Shown: piece after piece, positions 26,369-34,737 of the stretch
Layout of the letters: each line of letters starts with the position of its first letter
Numbering within the stretch: position 1 is the first letter of the stretch
Source of the DNA: UBA2334 sp049653005
GTDB lineage: Bacteria; Pseudomonadota; Gammaproteobacteria; Burkholderiales; Burkholderiaceae_C
Assembly (NCBI GenBank): GCA_049653005.1
Contig: JBASFL010000066.1
Location: 1 to 64,000 of the forward strand
Reading direction: 5' to 3'
Length of the DNA stretch: 64,000 nt
Notes under the pieces: generated by a model
Seen by the model: the letters and a program-made list of their open reading frames with translations, nothing else
Told to the model about the DNA's origin: nothing
Database searches by the model: none
Position numbers and translations under genes: made by a program

Positions 26369-29290
26369 ATGCCTGCCACAGCTTTTGGGGCAGCGTCGAT
26401 GGTGGTCATTCTCAAGGTGGGCGGTCAGTCGGCGGCGGCGAATTGCATTCGCACCGCCATGCACGGCGACGGTGCGGTGTGGCGCCTGGTGCACGTGGCC
26501 ACGCTGGCCCAGGCCAAGCTGGCCCTGGCCCGCGAGGCGGTGGATTTGCTGCTGGTGCACCACCCCTTGCCCGATGGGGCCGCGTTCGACGTGCCGCCCC
26601 TGGTGCCCCACACGCCAGTGATTTTGTCCATCGACCGGGGCAACGAGTTGGCCGCCGCCCAAATGCTGGAGCTGGGGTTTGCCGACTACGTGTTTGAAGA
26701 CACCAGCGCCGGGTTTGCCAGCCTGATGCTGGCGCAAATCCGCTCGGCCCTGCGCCACCGCCAGACGGCCCGTGCCTTGACCCGCCAGCACAAGCTGGTG
26801 CAGGCCATCAGCCACATGCAGGCCAGCTTCATTGGCACGGCACACCACCGCGAGGCGTTTGACCGCTTGCTGGTCGACTTGCTGGCGCTCACCGGCAGTG
26901 CCTACGGCTTTGTGGGCGAGGTGTTTTACGACGCCCCTGACCGGCCCTGGCTCAACATTCACGCCCTCAGCGACATTGCGTGGGACGACGCCTCGCGCGC
27001 CGCCTTTGCCGCCAGTGCCACCACCGGCGTGGTGTTTCGCAACCTCAACACCTTGTTCGGGGCGGCGTTGGTCACGGGAGAGCCCGTGATTGCCAACCGG
27101 CCCGATCAAGACCCCCGTGCCCACGGCGTGCCGCGCGGGCACCCGCCGTTGCACCATTTTCTGGGGCTGCCCGTGGGGCCGCGCGGTGGACTGCTGGCGA
27201 TGGTGGGCCTGGCCAACCGGCCGGGGGGCTATTCACAGGCCGACGTGGATTTTTTGCAGCCCGTGCTCGACACCGTGGCCCAACTGGTGGAGGCGCGGCG
27301 CACCGACCAGCGCAGCCGCCAAACCTTGAGTGCCCTGGAAACCACGCTGGAGAGCATTGACCAGGGCATTTCCATGGTTGATGCCCAGGGCCAGCTGGTG
27401 CTGTTCAACCGCAAAGCGGCCGAGATGCTGCAAATGGACCCCGCGTGGCTGGCACAACGCCCGCACGAGGACGAGCTGGTGACGTTCATGCGCGAGCGGG
27501 GCGACTTTGGCCCCCATTTTGAAAACATCGCAGACCCCGCCGTGCGCGGGTTCATGCGACACCCCACGCGGGGCGCGGTGCTGCCCGAGCGCTACCAGCG
27601 CCGCACCCCCGATGGCCGGTGGCTGCAACTGGACAACCGCACCCTGGCCGATGGCACCCGTGTGCGCACCTACACCGACATGACCGCCCATGTGCTGAGC
27701 CAGCAGGCCCTGCGCGAGACCGGGCAACGGCTGGAAATGATCGTGGACGGCACCCGCGCGGGCACCTGGGAGTGGGACCTGGTGACCGATACCGTCACCC
27801 TCAACGAGCGTTTTGCCTCGTTGGTGGGCTACCGGCTGGACGAGCTGCCCCGTGACGTGAAAGCCCTGCATGCCCTGCTGCTGCACCCGGCCGACGAGGA
27901 GAGGCTGGCGGAGACTGCGCGGGCACACCTGAACGGGGACGCGGACTACTACGAGTGCCAATTCCGGTTTCGGCACAAAAAGGGCCATTGGATCTGGTTG
28001 CTGGAGCGGGGGCGTGTCAACGCGCTGGGCCCCGATGGCTTGCCCCGGGTCATGTCGGGCACGACCATCGACATCACCACCAGCAAACACGCGGAAGACG
28101 CGCTTCGTGTCACCGGCGAGCTGCTGAAAGAGCGCACCCGCTCGCTGGAAACCACGTTGCAAGCCATGTCGCAGGGCCTGATGGTGGTGGGGCCAGATGC
28201 CCGCATCCGCGTCTACAACCAGCAAACCTGTGCGTTGCTCGACGTGCCCGACCATTTCATGGCCAGCCTGCCCCTGATTTCAGAACTGGTGCAGTTTCAA
28301 ACCCGGCGGGGCGACTTTGGGCCTGGCCTGGCGCTGGTGGACGTTCAGGTGCGCGACTACATCGCGGCAGGCGCGGGTGTGGTGGACCACACCGTGCCGC
28401 GCAAATACGTGCGCCGCACGGCACGGGGCCGGTTTCTCGAAATCAAGTCCGACCCCTTGCCCGGTGGTGGTTTTGTGCGCACGTTTGCCGATGTCACGTC
28501 CTACGTGGAAGCTGTGGAGGCCGCGCGTGAAAACGGCGAAGAGGTGCGCCGCCTGAACGAAACCCTGGAGCAACGGGTGGTGCAGCGCACCGCCGAGCTG
28601 GAGCGCTCCATGCACGACATCGAAGCGCTGTCGTATTCCATTGCCCACGATTTGCGGGGCCCGTTGCGGGCTGTCAATGGGTTTGCCGCCCTCATTGCCA
28701 CCGAAGAGGCCGACCGGCTTTCCCCCGACGGGCAAGAGCTGTTTGCGCGCATCACCGAAGCTTCGCGCCGCATGGGCGTGATGATCACCGATCTGCTGGA
28801 ACTGTTCAAAGTGGTGCGCGCCGACCTCACGCCCGTGCCGGTGGACATGGCCGCACTGGCCCACGAGGCGGTGCGTTCGCTGGTGCCCTCGTTCCCGGGC
28901 ACCGAGGTGGGTGTGGAGCCAATGCCCACGGCACAGGGTGATGCCACCCTGCTGCGCCACCTGATGTTCAACCTGCTTGACAACGCCTTGAAGTACTCGG
29001 CCAAGGTGCCCTACCCGCGCATCGCGGTGGGCCATGCCCCCGCAGGGGCACAGGGCGAAGCCGCTTGGTTTGTGCGCGACAACGGCGTGGGTTTTGACAT
29101 GGCCCGCGCCGACAAGCTGTTTGGCTTGTTTCAGCGTTTGCATTCGCCCACCGATTTCGGGGGCTCGGGTGTGGGGCTGGCCGTGGTGGCCCGCATTGTG
29201 GAGCGCCACGGGGGGCGCATCTGGGCCAAGTCCAGCCCGGGGCAGGGGGCCACGTTCTGGTTCACGCTGGGGGCTGCCTCACCCCACTGA
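26369..29290 (+). CDS. multi-PAS sensor histidine kinase with degenerate N-terminal receiver domain
   Basis: A soluble-looking kinase of about 973 residues with no clear membrane helix. Order: receiver-like domain (about 10-135), GAF-like domain (about 150-310), PAS-type sensors including PAS-7 repeats (about 320-740), HisKA with phospho-acceptor near His760 (SYSIAHDLRGPL) and HATPase (NLLDNALKYS, GSGVGLAVVARIVERHGG). In the receiver the usual phospho-Asp is replaced by His (LLLVHHPLPDG), so it is probably not phosphorylated. The start is uncertain: ATG at 26333, 26369 or 26399 are all possible. Divergent from mutS. No partner regulator is adjacent. Confidence 0.83.
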   Translation: MPATAFGAASMVVILKVGGQSAAANCIRTAMHGDGAVWRLVHVATLAQAKLALAREAVDLLLVHHPLPDGAAFDVPPLVPHTPVILSIDRGNELAAAQMLELGFADYVFEDTSAGFASLMLAQIRSALRHRQTARALTRQHKLVQAISHMQASFIGTAHHREAFDRLLVDLLALTGSAYGFVGEVFYDAPDRPWLNIHALSDIAWDDASRAAFAASATTGVVFRNLNTLFGAALVTGEPVIANRPDQDPRAHGVPRGHPPLHHFLGLPVGPRGGLLAMVGLANRPGGYSQADVDFLQPVLDTVAQLVEARRTDQRSRQTLSALETTLESIDQGISMVDAQGQLVLFNRKAAEMLQMDPAWLAQRPHEDELVTFMRERGDFGPHFENIADPAVRGFMRHPTRGAVLPERYQRRTPDGRWLQLDNRTLADGTRVRTYTDMTAHVLSQQALRETGQRLEMIVDGTRAGTWEWDLVTDTVTLNERFASLVGYRLDELPRDVKALHALLLHPADEERLAETARAHLNGDADYYECQFRFRHKKGHWIWLLERGRVNALGPDGLPRVMSGTTIDITTSKHAEDALRVTGELLKERTRSLETTLQAMSQGLMVVGPDARIRVYNQQTCALLDVPDHFMASLPLISELVQFQTRRGDFGPGLALVDVQVRDYIAAGAGVVDHTVPRKYVRRTARGRFLEIKSDPLPGGGFVRTFADVTSYVEAVEAARENGEEVRRLNETLEQRVVQRTAELERSMHDIEALSYSIAHDLRGPLRAVNGFAALIATEEADRLSPDGQELFARITEASRRMGVMITDLLELFKVVRADLTPVPVDMAALAHEAVRSLVPSFPGTEVGVEPMPTAQGDATLLRHLMFNLLDNALKYSAKVPYPRIAVGHAPAGAQGEAAWFVRDNGVGFDMARADKLFGLFQRLHSPTDFGGSGVGLAVVARIVERHGGRIWAKSSPGQGATFWFTLGAASPH

Positions 29291-29327
29291 GCACCAGCAC
29301 AAGAGGGGGGGCAGGTACCGCCGGGGC

Positions 29328-30323
29328 TCAGAAAGGCGCGCTGTCGCCTTCGGGTTTGTTTTCGGGCGTTGCAGCGGGTGCTGCGGGTGTTTGCAGCGCC
29401 GCGGCCAATGCGTCTTCGGGTGTGACCTGTGCAGCGGTTGCAGCGGCCTGTGTGGCGGCGGCTTCGTCGGCGGTGGGCAGGCCTTGGCGCAGCGCGGCTT
29501 TGTCGCCCGCACTGGCGAACTGGCTGTATTTGCCGATCACGCCCACCAATTGGCCGTAAATTTTCGGGTTGGCGGCAAGGCACTCACGGCGGTGCAAAAA
29601 GTCTGACTCGCCCGTGAAGTTGCCCACCAGGCCACCGGCCTCGGTCACCAGCAGGGCGCCTGCGGCCATGTCCCAGGGGTGCAAACCCGTTTCAAAGAAG
29701 CCGTCGGAGAAACCGGCGGCCACATAGGCCAAGTCCAGCGCGGCTGAGCCGGGGCGGCGCACCCCGGCGCAGCGGGGCATGATGTCGCCCAACATCGACA
29801 AATACGGTTTCATGGCGTCGCCCGGGCGGAAGGGGAAGCCCGTGCTCAGCAGCGTGTCACGCAGGTGGATGCGCTTGGCCACGCGGATGCGGCGGTCGTT
29901 CAGGTAGGCACCCCGGCCCTTGGTGGCACAAAACAGGTCGTTGCGGGTGGGGTCGTAAATGACCGCTTGCTCCAGCTTGCCCTTCACGGCCAGCGCGATG
30001 CTCACGCAATACACGGGGAAGCCGTGGATGAAGTTGGTCGTGCCGTCCAGTGGGTCGATGATCCACACGTGGTCTGCGCCTCCGTGTTTGCCCGCGTGTT
30101 CGCCCGATTCTTCGGCCAGGATGCCGTGGTCGGGGTAGGCGCCCAGCAACGTGTCGATGATGGCCTGCTCGGCCGCCTGGTCCACTTCGGTCACGAAGTC
30201 GTTGGTTTGTTTGGCAGACACACGCACCGACTCCACGTCGAGCGCGGCGCGGTTGATGATGGTGCCAGCGGTGCGGGCGGCCTTGATGGCCACGTTGAGC
30301 ATGGGGTGCAGGTTGGACGACAT
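29328..30323 (-). CDS. suhB: inositol monophosphatase family protein (SuhB-like)
   Basis: A 331-residue Mg-dependent phosphatase. Metal-binding motifs are AEESGE (about residue 70), DPLDGTTNF (residues 90-98) and HPWDMAAG in the C-terminal domain. SuhB has inositol monophosphatase activity and also acts in rRNA transcription antitermination. The last 65 or so residues are an Ala/Pro-rich tail (AAATQAAATAAQVTPEDALA) beyond the normal SuhB end; the function of the tail is unknown. It is divergent from trmJ. Confidence 0.9.
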   Translation of the reverse strand: MSSNLHPMLNVAIKAARTAGTIINRAALDVESVRVSAKQTNDFVTEVDQAAEQAIIDTLLGAYPDHGILAEESGEHAGKHGGADHVWIIDPLDGTTNFIHGFPVYCVSIALAVKGKLEQAVIYDPTRNDLFCATKGRGAYLNDRRIRVAKRIHLRDTLLSTGFPFRPGDAMKPYLSMLGDIMPRCAGVRRPGSAALDLAYVAAGFSDGFFETGLHPWDMAAGALLVTEAGGLVGNFTGESDFLHRRECLAANPKIYGQLVGVIGKYSQFASAGDKAALRQGLPTADEAAATQAAATAAQVTPEDALAAALQTPAAPAATPENKPEGDSAPF

Positions 30324-30408
30324 AACTTGTGTGAAGAACGGGTGTGGGCCGCAAGATTGCGACAATTGGGCGCTGATTTTACCCGTCACACCCAAAACCG
30401 AGCTTTTC

Positions 30409-31218
30409 ATGAAAACCCGCTTCATTCTCATCCAGACCAGCCACGCGGGCAACGTGGGCGGTGCCGCCCGTGCCATGAAAACCATGGGTTTTGACGACCT
30501 GGTGCTGGTGGCCCCCCGCTGGGCCAACGTGCTGCGCCGCGAGGAAACCATCCAGCGTGCCAGCGGCGCGAACGACGTGCTGGCCAACGCCCGCATCGTG
30601 GACACGCTGGACGAGGCGCTGGACGGCATCAGCCACCTGTGCGCCACAGCCATGACCCCACGCGATTTCGGCCCCCCCACGCGCAGCCCCCGTCAGCACT
30701 TTGAGTGGCTGATGAAACAAGAGCAAACAAGTGAATACAGTCAAGCGCTGGAGGCTGAAAAAGCCATTGATTCTGCGCCTGGGGCTGTGCCGGAGGGGGT
30801 GGCCTTCCTGTTCGGCAGCGAGCGCTTTGGCATGCGCAACGAAGACGTGTACCGCAGCCACGTGTGCCTGAGCATCCCCACCCTGCCCACCTTCGGTTCA
30901 CTCAACCTGGCGGCGGCCGTGCAGCTCATTGCTTACGAATGGCGGCAGGCGTTGGGCGGGTTTGACTTGCCCCCTTCGGGCACCCCGGTGGCCCGCCAGG
31001 CCAGCGCGCAAGCGGTGCAGGGCATGCTGGCGCATTTTGAGCAGGCGCTGGTGGCGGTGGACTTTCTCGACCCCGCTGCCCCCAAAAAACTCATGCCCCG
31101 GTTGAACCAGCTGTTCAACCGCGCCCAGCTCACAGAAGAAGAAATCCACATCCTGCGCGGTGTGGCCAAGGCCATGTTGCAAGCGGCCGTCCGCCAGACG
31201 GGTGCCAACCACGGCTGA
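30409..31218 (+). CDS. trmJ: tRNA (cytidine/uridine-2'-O-)-methyltransferase TrmJ
   Basis: A 269-residue SPOUT methyltransferase that modifies position 32 of several tRNAs. The start MKTRFILIQTSHAGNVGGAA and the knot segments FLFGSERFGMRNED and LSIPTLPTFGSLNLAAAVQL are typical. The ATG at 30409 gives the conserved N-terminus. In the middle (about residues 105-120) a repeat copy is translated in frame as EQTSEYSQALEAEKA, almost the same peptide as in MutS. Confidence 0.93.
   Translation: MKTRFILIQTSHAGNVGGAARAMKTMGFDDLVLVAPRWANVLRREETIQRASGANDVLANARIVDTLDEALDGISHLCATAMTPRDFGPPTRSPRQHFEWLMKQEQTSEYSQALEAEKAIDSAPGAVPEGVAFLFGSERFGMRNEDVYRSHVCLSIPTLPTFGSLNLAAAVQLIAYEWRQALGGFDLPPSGTPVARQASAQAVQGMLAHFEQALVAVDFLDPAAPKKLMPRLNQLFNRAQLTEEEIHILRGVAKAMLQAAVRQTGANHG
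30720..30764 (+). repeat. dispersed repeat, copy 4 (inside trmJ)
   Basis: AGAGCA, 16 bases, CAAGCGCTGGAGGCTGAAAA. In frame and in sense orientation in trmJ. Confidence 0.8.
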
Positions 31219-31287
31219 GCAAGGGCTGATTCACAGGCGCTAGACTGGCTTTTTTACATTCACCCCACAACCGGACCTTTGCCCAGC

Positions 31288-32070
31288 ATGTTCCAACGCC
31301 TGTGCGCCGACATCGATTGCATCCTGGAGCGCGACCCCGCCGCCCGCAGCCGTTTCGAGGTGCTGACCTGTTACCCCGGCTTGCACGCCCTCGTCCTGCA
31401 CCGGCGCGCGCACTGGTGCTGGACGCACGGGCTCAAGTGGCTGGGGCGTTTCATCTCCCACTTGTCACGCTTTTTCACGGGCATTGAAATCCACCCCGGT
31501 GCGGTCATCGGTCAACGGGTTTTTTTCGACCACGCCATGGGCACCGTGGTGGGTGAAACAGCCGAAATTGGCGATGGGTGCACCATCTACCAGGGCGTGA
31601 CACTGGGTGGCACCAGCCTGTACAAAGGCGCCAAGCGCCACCCCACGCTGGGCCAAAACGTGGTGGTCAGCGCCGGGGCCAAGGTGTTGGGCGGTTTCGT
31701 GGTGGGCGACGGTGCCAAGATCGGCAGCAACGCCGTGGTCATCAAACCCGTGCCCGCCGGGGCCACGGCGGTGGGCATACCGGCGCGCCTCATCGCGTCC
31801 AAAGAAGGGGCCAGCGCCGATGCCACGCCCGAACAAAAGTTCTCGGCCTACGGCGTGACCCAGGAAGACGACCCCGTGAGCCAGGCCCTGCGCGGCTTGA
31901 TCAGCACGGCATCTGGGCAAGAGCACCAAATTGCCTTGCTCTGGCAAGCCATTGAAACCCTGTCGGCCACCCGCGCGCAGGCCGATTGCCCGCCAGACTG
32001 TGTGCCCCGGGACGCCCAGCGCAAAGAGTGCTTCGAGGCGGAGCGCCTCAACCAGTTGGTGGGCAAGTGA
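31288..32070 (+). CDS. cysE: serine O-acetyltransferase
   Basis: A 260-residue acetyltransferase that makes O-acetylserine for cysteine synthesis. The left-handed beta-helix of hexapeptide repeats is visible from about residue 70 (GIEIHPGAVIGQRVFFDHAM, then VVGETAEIGDGCTIYQGVTL). The catalytic His is probably in FFDHAMG. The ATG at 31288 was chosen over a TTG three codons upstream. A long C-terminal extension beyond the helix (from about residue 175) is poorly conserved-looking. The next gene starts six bases later. Confidence 0.92.
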   Translation: MFQRLCADIDCILERDPAARSRFEVLTCYPGLHALVLHRRAHWCWTHGLKWLGRFISHLSRFFTGIEIHPGAVIGQRVFFDHAMGTVVGETAEIGDGCTIYQGVTLGGTSLYKGAKRHPTLGQNVVVSAGAKVLGGFVVGDGAKIGSNAVVIKPVPAGATAVGIPARLIASKEGASADATPEQKFSAYGVTQEDDPVSQALRGLISTASGQEHQIALLWQAIETLSATRAQADCPPDCVPRDAQRKECFEAERLNQLVGK

Positions 32071-32076
32071 CGCACC

Positions 32077-33402
32077 ATGGCAGAGCCGAGAGAATTCATT
32101 GAGCCCACACTGATGCCCGATGCCGTGGCAGAGGCGGCTGCGGAAGCGGCGGCGCACCCTGAGCGCACACTGAAGGTGGTGGACCTGTACAAGGCGGCCA
32201 TCGGGCCCCGGCAACAGGCGTACTACCTGAACCAGTTTGCCAGCCAAGAGGCGGGCCCGGGGCTGCGGTTCAGCTGGCATTGGGCCGCGTTTTTTTCAGC
32301 CCTGAACTGGTTCATTTTTCGCAAGATGTGGGCGTGGGCGGGGCGGTATGCCGCGTTGCTGGCCGCTTTGATGGGCGTCACCGCGCTGGGGGCGGAGGTC
32401 TGGGGGCTGGCGCGGCTGGAGGCCGTGGCCCTGGGCGCTGCCGTGTGGGCCGGTGTGTCGGTGCTGGCGGGTGTGTTGGCCAATGCGCTGTACCACCGGC
32501 ACTGCATGGCGTTGATTCACCGCGTGTTGGTCAACGGCTCAGACCGCGAAGCGGCCGCCGATGTGTTGGCCGACCAGGCCAGCGGCAACCGGCGCTTCAG
32601 CGGGCAAGTGGTGGTGAACGTCGCCTTGCTGCTGTTTTTGCCCGCCCTGGCCACTTTCGCGCCCTGGAACGGGCAAGACGCGTGGGCGTGGTTGACCGAG
32701 GCCCCAGCCGAACGGGTGGTGTCCGTTCCCCCGGCACCCGTGGCCCCCATCACTGACGTCGCTGAGGGTGAACGCCGCGTGTTGCCCCCTGGCACGGCCA
32801 CCCCCACATTGAAAATCACGTCTGCTGAGCCCGGGGTGCCCGTGCCAGCCCCCGCGACAGTGCTGGAGGCCGCGCCGGATGTGCTGCCGCCTGTTCCCCC
32901 CGTGCCCAGCGGTCCAGTGGTTGAGGTCGCCCCGGCTGAGCCTGCGCCTGTGACTGTGTTGCCCACTGCCCCGGTGTCTGAGGTCCGGGCATCGGCGCAG
33001 GCCAGTTTGGTGCTGCCGGGTGAGCCCGTGCCGGTCAAGTCAGAACCTGTGGTGGTGGCCAAACCGGCGGTGAAAGATGTGCCCAAGCCCACCGCGAGCG
33101 TGCTGAACGTGCCTGTGGCAAAGCCTGCGCCAGCCGCCAGCGCCGCCCCGTTCGGGGTGCAGGTGGGCATTTTTGCGCAGCCCGCCAACGTGGCCAATGT
33201 GCTGACACAGCTCAAGGCCCAAGGCCTGCCGGTCTACACCGATGCCATCACCTTGGCTGGCCAACCCCGCACGCGCGTGCGGGTGGGGCCTTACACCGGC
33301 CGTGACGAGGCGCAACGCGTGGCAGGGCAAATTGCCGATGTGGGTTTGCCCGCGGTGGTGGTGCCACTGTCCACCGCTGGGGCAGCCGCCCCGCGCCGTT
33401 GA
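32077..33402 (+). CDS. membrane protein with DUF2628-like N-terminus and C-terminal SPOR domain
   Basis: A 441-residue protein. Residues 25-145 look like DUF2628 (KAAIGPRQQAYYLNQFASQE, then an aromatic FFSALNWFIFRKMW helix). A third hydrophobic segment near 185-205 may be the topological anchor. Then comes a Pro/Val/Ala-rich linker of about 150 residues and a SPOR domain (VQVGIFAQPANVANVLTQLK to the end), which in the family binds denuded septal peptidoglycan. A cell-division or envelope role is inferred. It lies six bases after cysE. Confidence 0.75.
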   Translation: MAEPREFIEPTLMPDAVAEAAAEAAAHPERTLKVVDLYKAAIGPRQQAYYLNQFASQEAGPGLRFSWHWAAFFSALNWFIFRKMWAWAGRYAALLAALMGVTALGAEVWGLARLEAVALGAAVWAGVSVLAGVLANALYHRHCMALIHRVLVNGSDREAAADVLADQASGNRRFSGQVVVNVALLLFLPALATFAPWNGQDAWAWLTEAPAERVVSVPPAPVAPITDVAEGERRVLPPGTATPTLKITSAEPGVPVPAPATVLEAAPDVLPPVPPVPSGPVVEVAPAEPAPVTVLPTAPVSEVRASAQASLVLPGEPVPVKSEPVVVAKPAVKDVPKPTASVLNVPVAKPAPAASAAPFGVQVGIFAQPANVANVLTQLKAQGLPVYTDAITLAGQPRTRVRVGPYTGRDEAQRVAGQIADVGLPAVVVPLSTAGAAAPRR

Positions 33403-33405
33403 GGC

Positions 33406-34002
33406 TCAGACCGTTGAGGTGGGGCGGATGGCGTTTTTGGGCCTGAAGGCCTTGCACACCGTGTCGTCGGTGTCCAGGTAGGGCCCGCCGATCAGGTCGA
33501 TGCAATACGGCACGGCCGCAAAAATGCCGTGCACCTGGGGGCTGCCATCGGCCGCGCGCAAGCCCTCCAGCGTTTCCGCAATAGATTTGGGTTGCCCAGG
33601 CAGGTTGATGATGAGTGCTTGCCCACGCACCACCGCCACTTGGCGTGACAGGATGGCCGTGGGCACAAAGTTCAGGCTGATTTGGCGCATTTGTTCGCCA
33701 AAACCGGGCATTTCTTTGTGGGCCACCGCCAGCGTGGCTTCGGGGGTCACATCGCGCAGGGCAGGGCCTGTGCCGCCGGTGGTGAGCACCAGTGCACACC
33801 CGGCGGTGTCCACCAGTTCCACCAGCGTGGCGCTGATGGTGGCCTGGTCGTCGGGGATCAGCCGCGCTTCGAAGATGAGGGGGTTTTTCAGCGCCCGCGA
33901 CAGCCAGTCTTTCAACGCGGGCAGGCCCTTGTCTTCGTACACGCCGGTGCTGGCGCGGTCGCTGATGCTGACGATGCCGATTTTGACGGGGTCTTGGCTC
34001 AT
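33406..34002 (-). CDS. mog: molybdopterin adenylyltransferase
   Basis: A 198-residue MogA/MoaB-fold protein that adenylates molybdopterin before Mo insertion. Typical parts are IGIVSISDRAS, the GGTGPALRDVTPEAT loop and INLPGQPKSI. The ATG at 34002 was chosen over a TTG three codons upstream. It would supply molybdenum cofactor to the nitrate reductase encoded later in the window. It converges on the SPOR gene with three bases between stops. Confidence 0.93.
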   Translation of the reverse strand: MSQDPVKIGIVSISDRASTGVYEDKGLPALKDWLSRALKNPLIFEARLIPDDQATISATLVELVDTAGCALVLTTGGTGPALRDVTPEATLAVAHKEMPGFGEQMRQISLNFVPTAILSRQVAVVRGQALIINLPGQPKSIAETLEGLRAADGSPQVHGIFAAVPYCIDLIGGPYLDTDDTVCKAFRPKNAIRPTSTV

Positions 34003-34020
34003 GGCGTTCAACAGAAAAAG

Positions 34021-34650
34021 TCAGTTGTCGGCAGCGGCCAGCGCCGCTTTCACCGCTTGGAAAATCTCTCGGTAGGCCTTGCCGTGGCGGGCGGCCGTAC
34101 CCATGCTTTCGGGGGGCTGGGCCTGTTGGTCTTTGCGGGCCTGCCGGATGAGGGCGCGCAGGTGCTGCGGGTCGGATTCAATGCCCGCCTCGCGCTCCAC
34201 CGTCAGCCACTCGGTCAGTGCATCGTCGTCGGCCAGCAGGCGGTCGCGCCACTGCTCGGCGACGTGCAAGGCCAGTCGTTCTTCCGCACTGCCTTTGTGT
34301 TGTGTTTCCAGCGCGGCTTGTGCGGCGGCGATGGTTTCGGGCTCCAGCAGTCGCATCAGCTTGCCAATGAACTGCATCTGGCGGCGGCGGCCTTCGAAGT
34401 TGGTGATGCGTTTGGCCTCGGCCAGTGCGTCCAGCAGCTTTTCAGACAGATCTAGCCCAGCCAGCAGATCGGCACGCAGGGTCAGCAGGTCTTCGCCCAT
34501 GGCCTGCAGCTTGTCGCTTTCGCGCTTGAGGTCGGTCTTGCTGAGTTCGGTCGTGCCTTTCAGCTCGGCTTTCAGCTCCAGGTCAAGCTCGGTGCCTTCT
34601 TCGACGAAATGGCCTTTGACGTAATAGCCGCGTTTGATTTTTCTTGGCAT
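34021..34650 (-). CDS. darP: dual-action ribosomal maturation protein DarP (YjgA/DUF615)
   Basis: A 209-residue DUF615 protein. The start MPRKIKRGYYVKGHFVEEGT, followed by basic-acidic helical segments such as EGRRRQMQFIGKLMR, matches DarP/YjgA, which acts in late assembly of the 50S ribosomal subunit. ATG at 34650 was chosen over an upstream TTG. It is 18 bases before mog, so the two may be co-transcribed. Divergent from pmbA. Confidence 0.88.
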   Translation of the reverse strand: MPRKIKRGYYVKGHFVEEGTELDLELKAELKGTTELSKTDLKRESDKLQAMGEDLLTLRADLLAGLDLSEKLLDALAEAKRITNFEGRRRQMQFIGKLMRLLEPETIAAAQAALETQHKGSAEERLALHVAEQWRDRLLADDDALTEWLTVEREAGIESDPQHLRALIRQARKDQQAQPPESMGTAARHGKAYREIFQAVKAALAAADN

Positions 34651-34737
34651 GGAAATGGGCAAAGCCGTGGCTTGGCGAAAGCAGATTCAGGTGGGGTGCC
34701 GGTGTGGCGGGGGCGTGAAAGTATCATAGCTTCCAGC

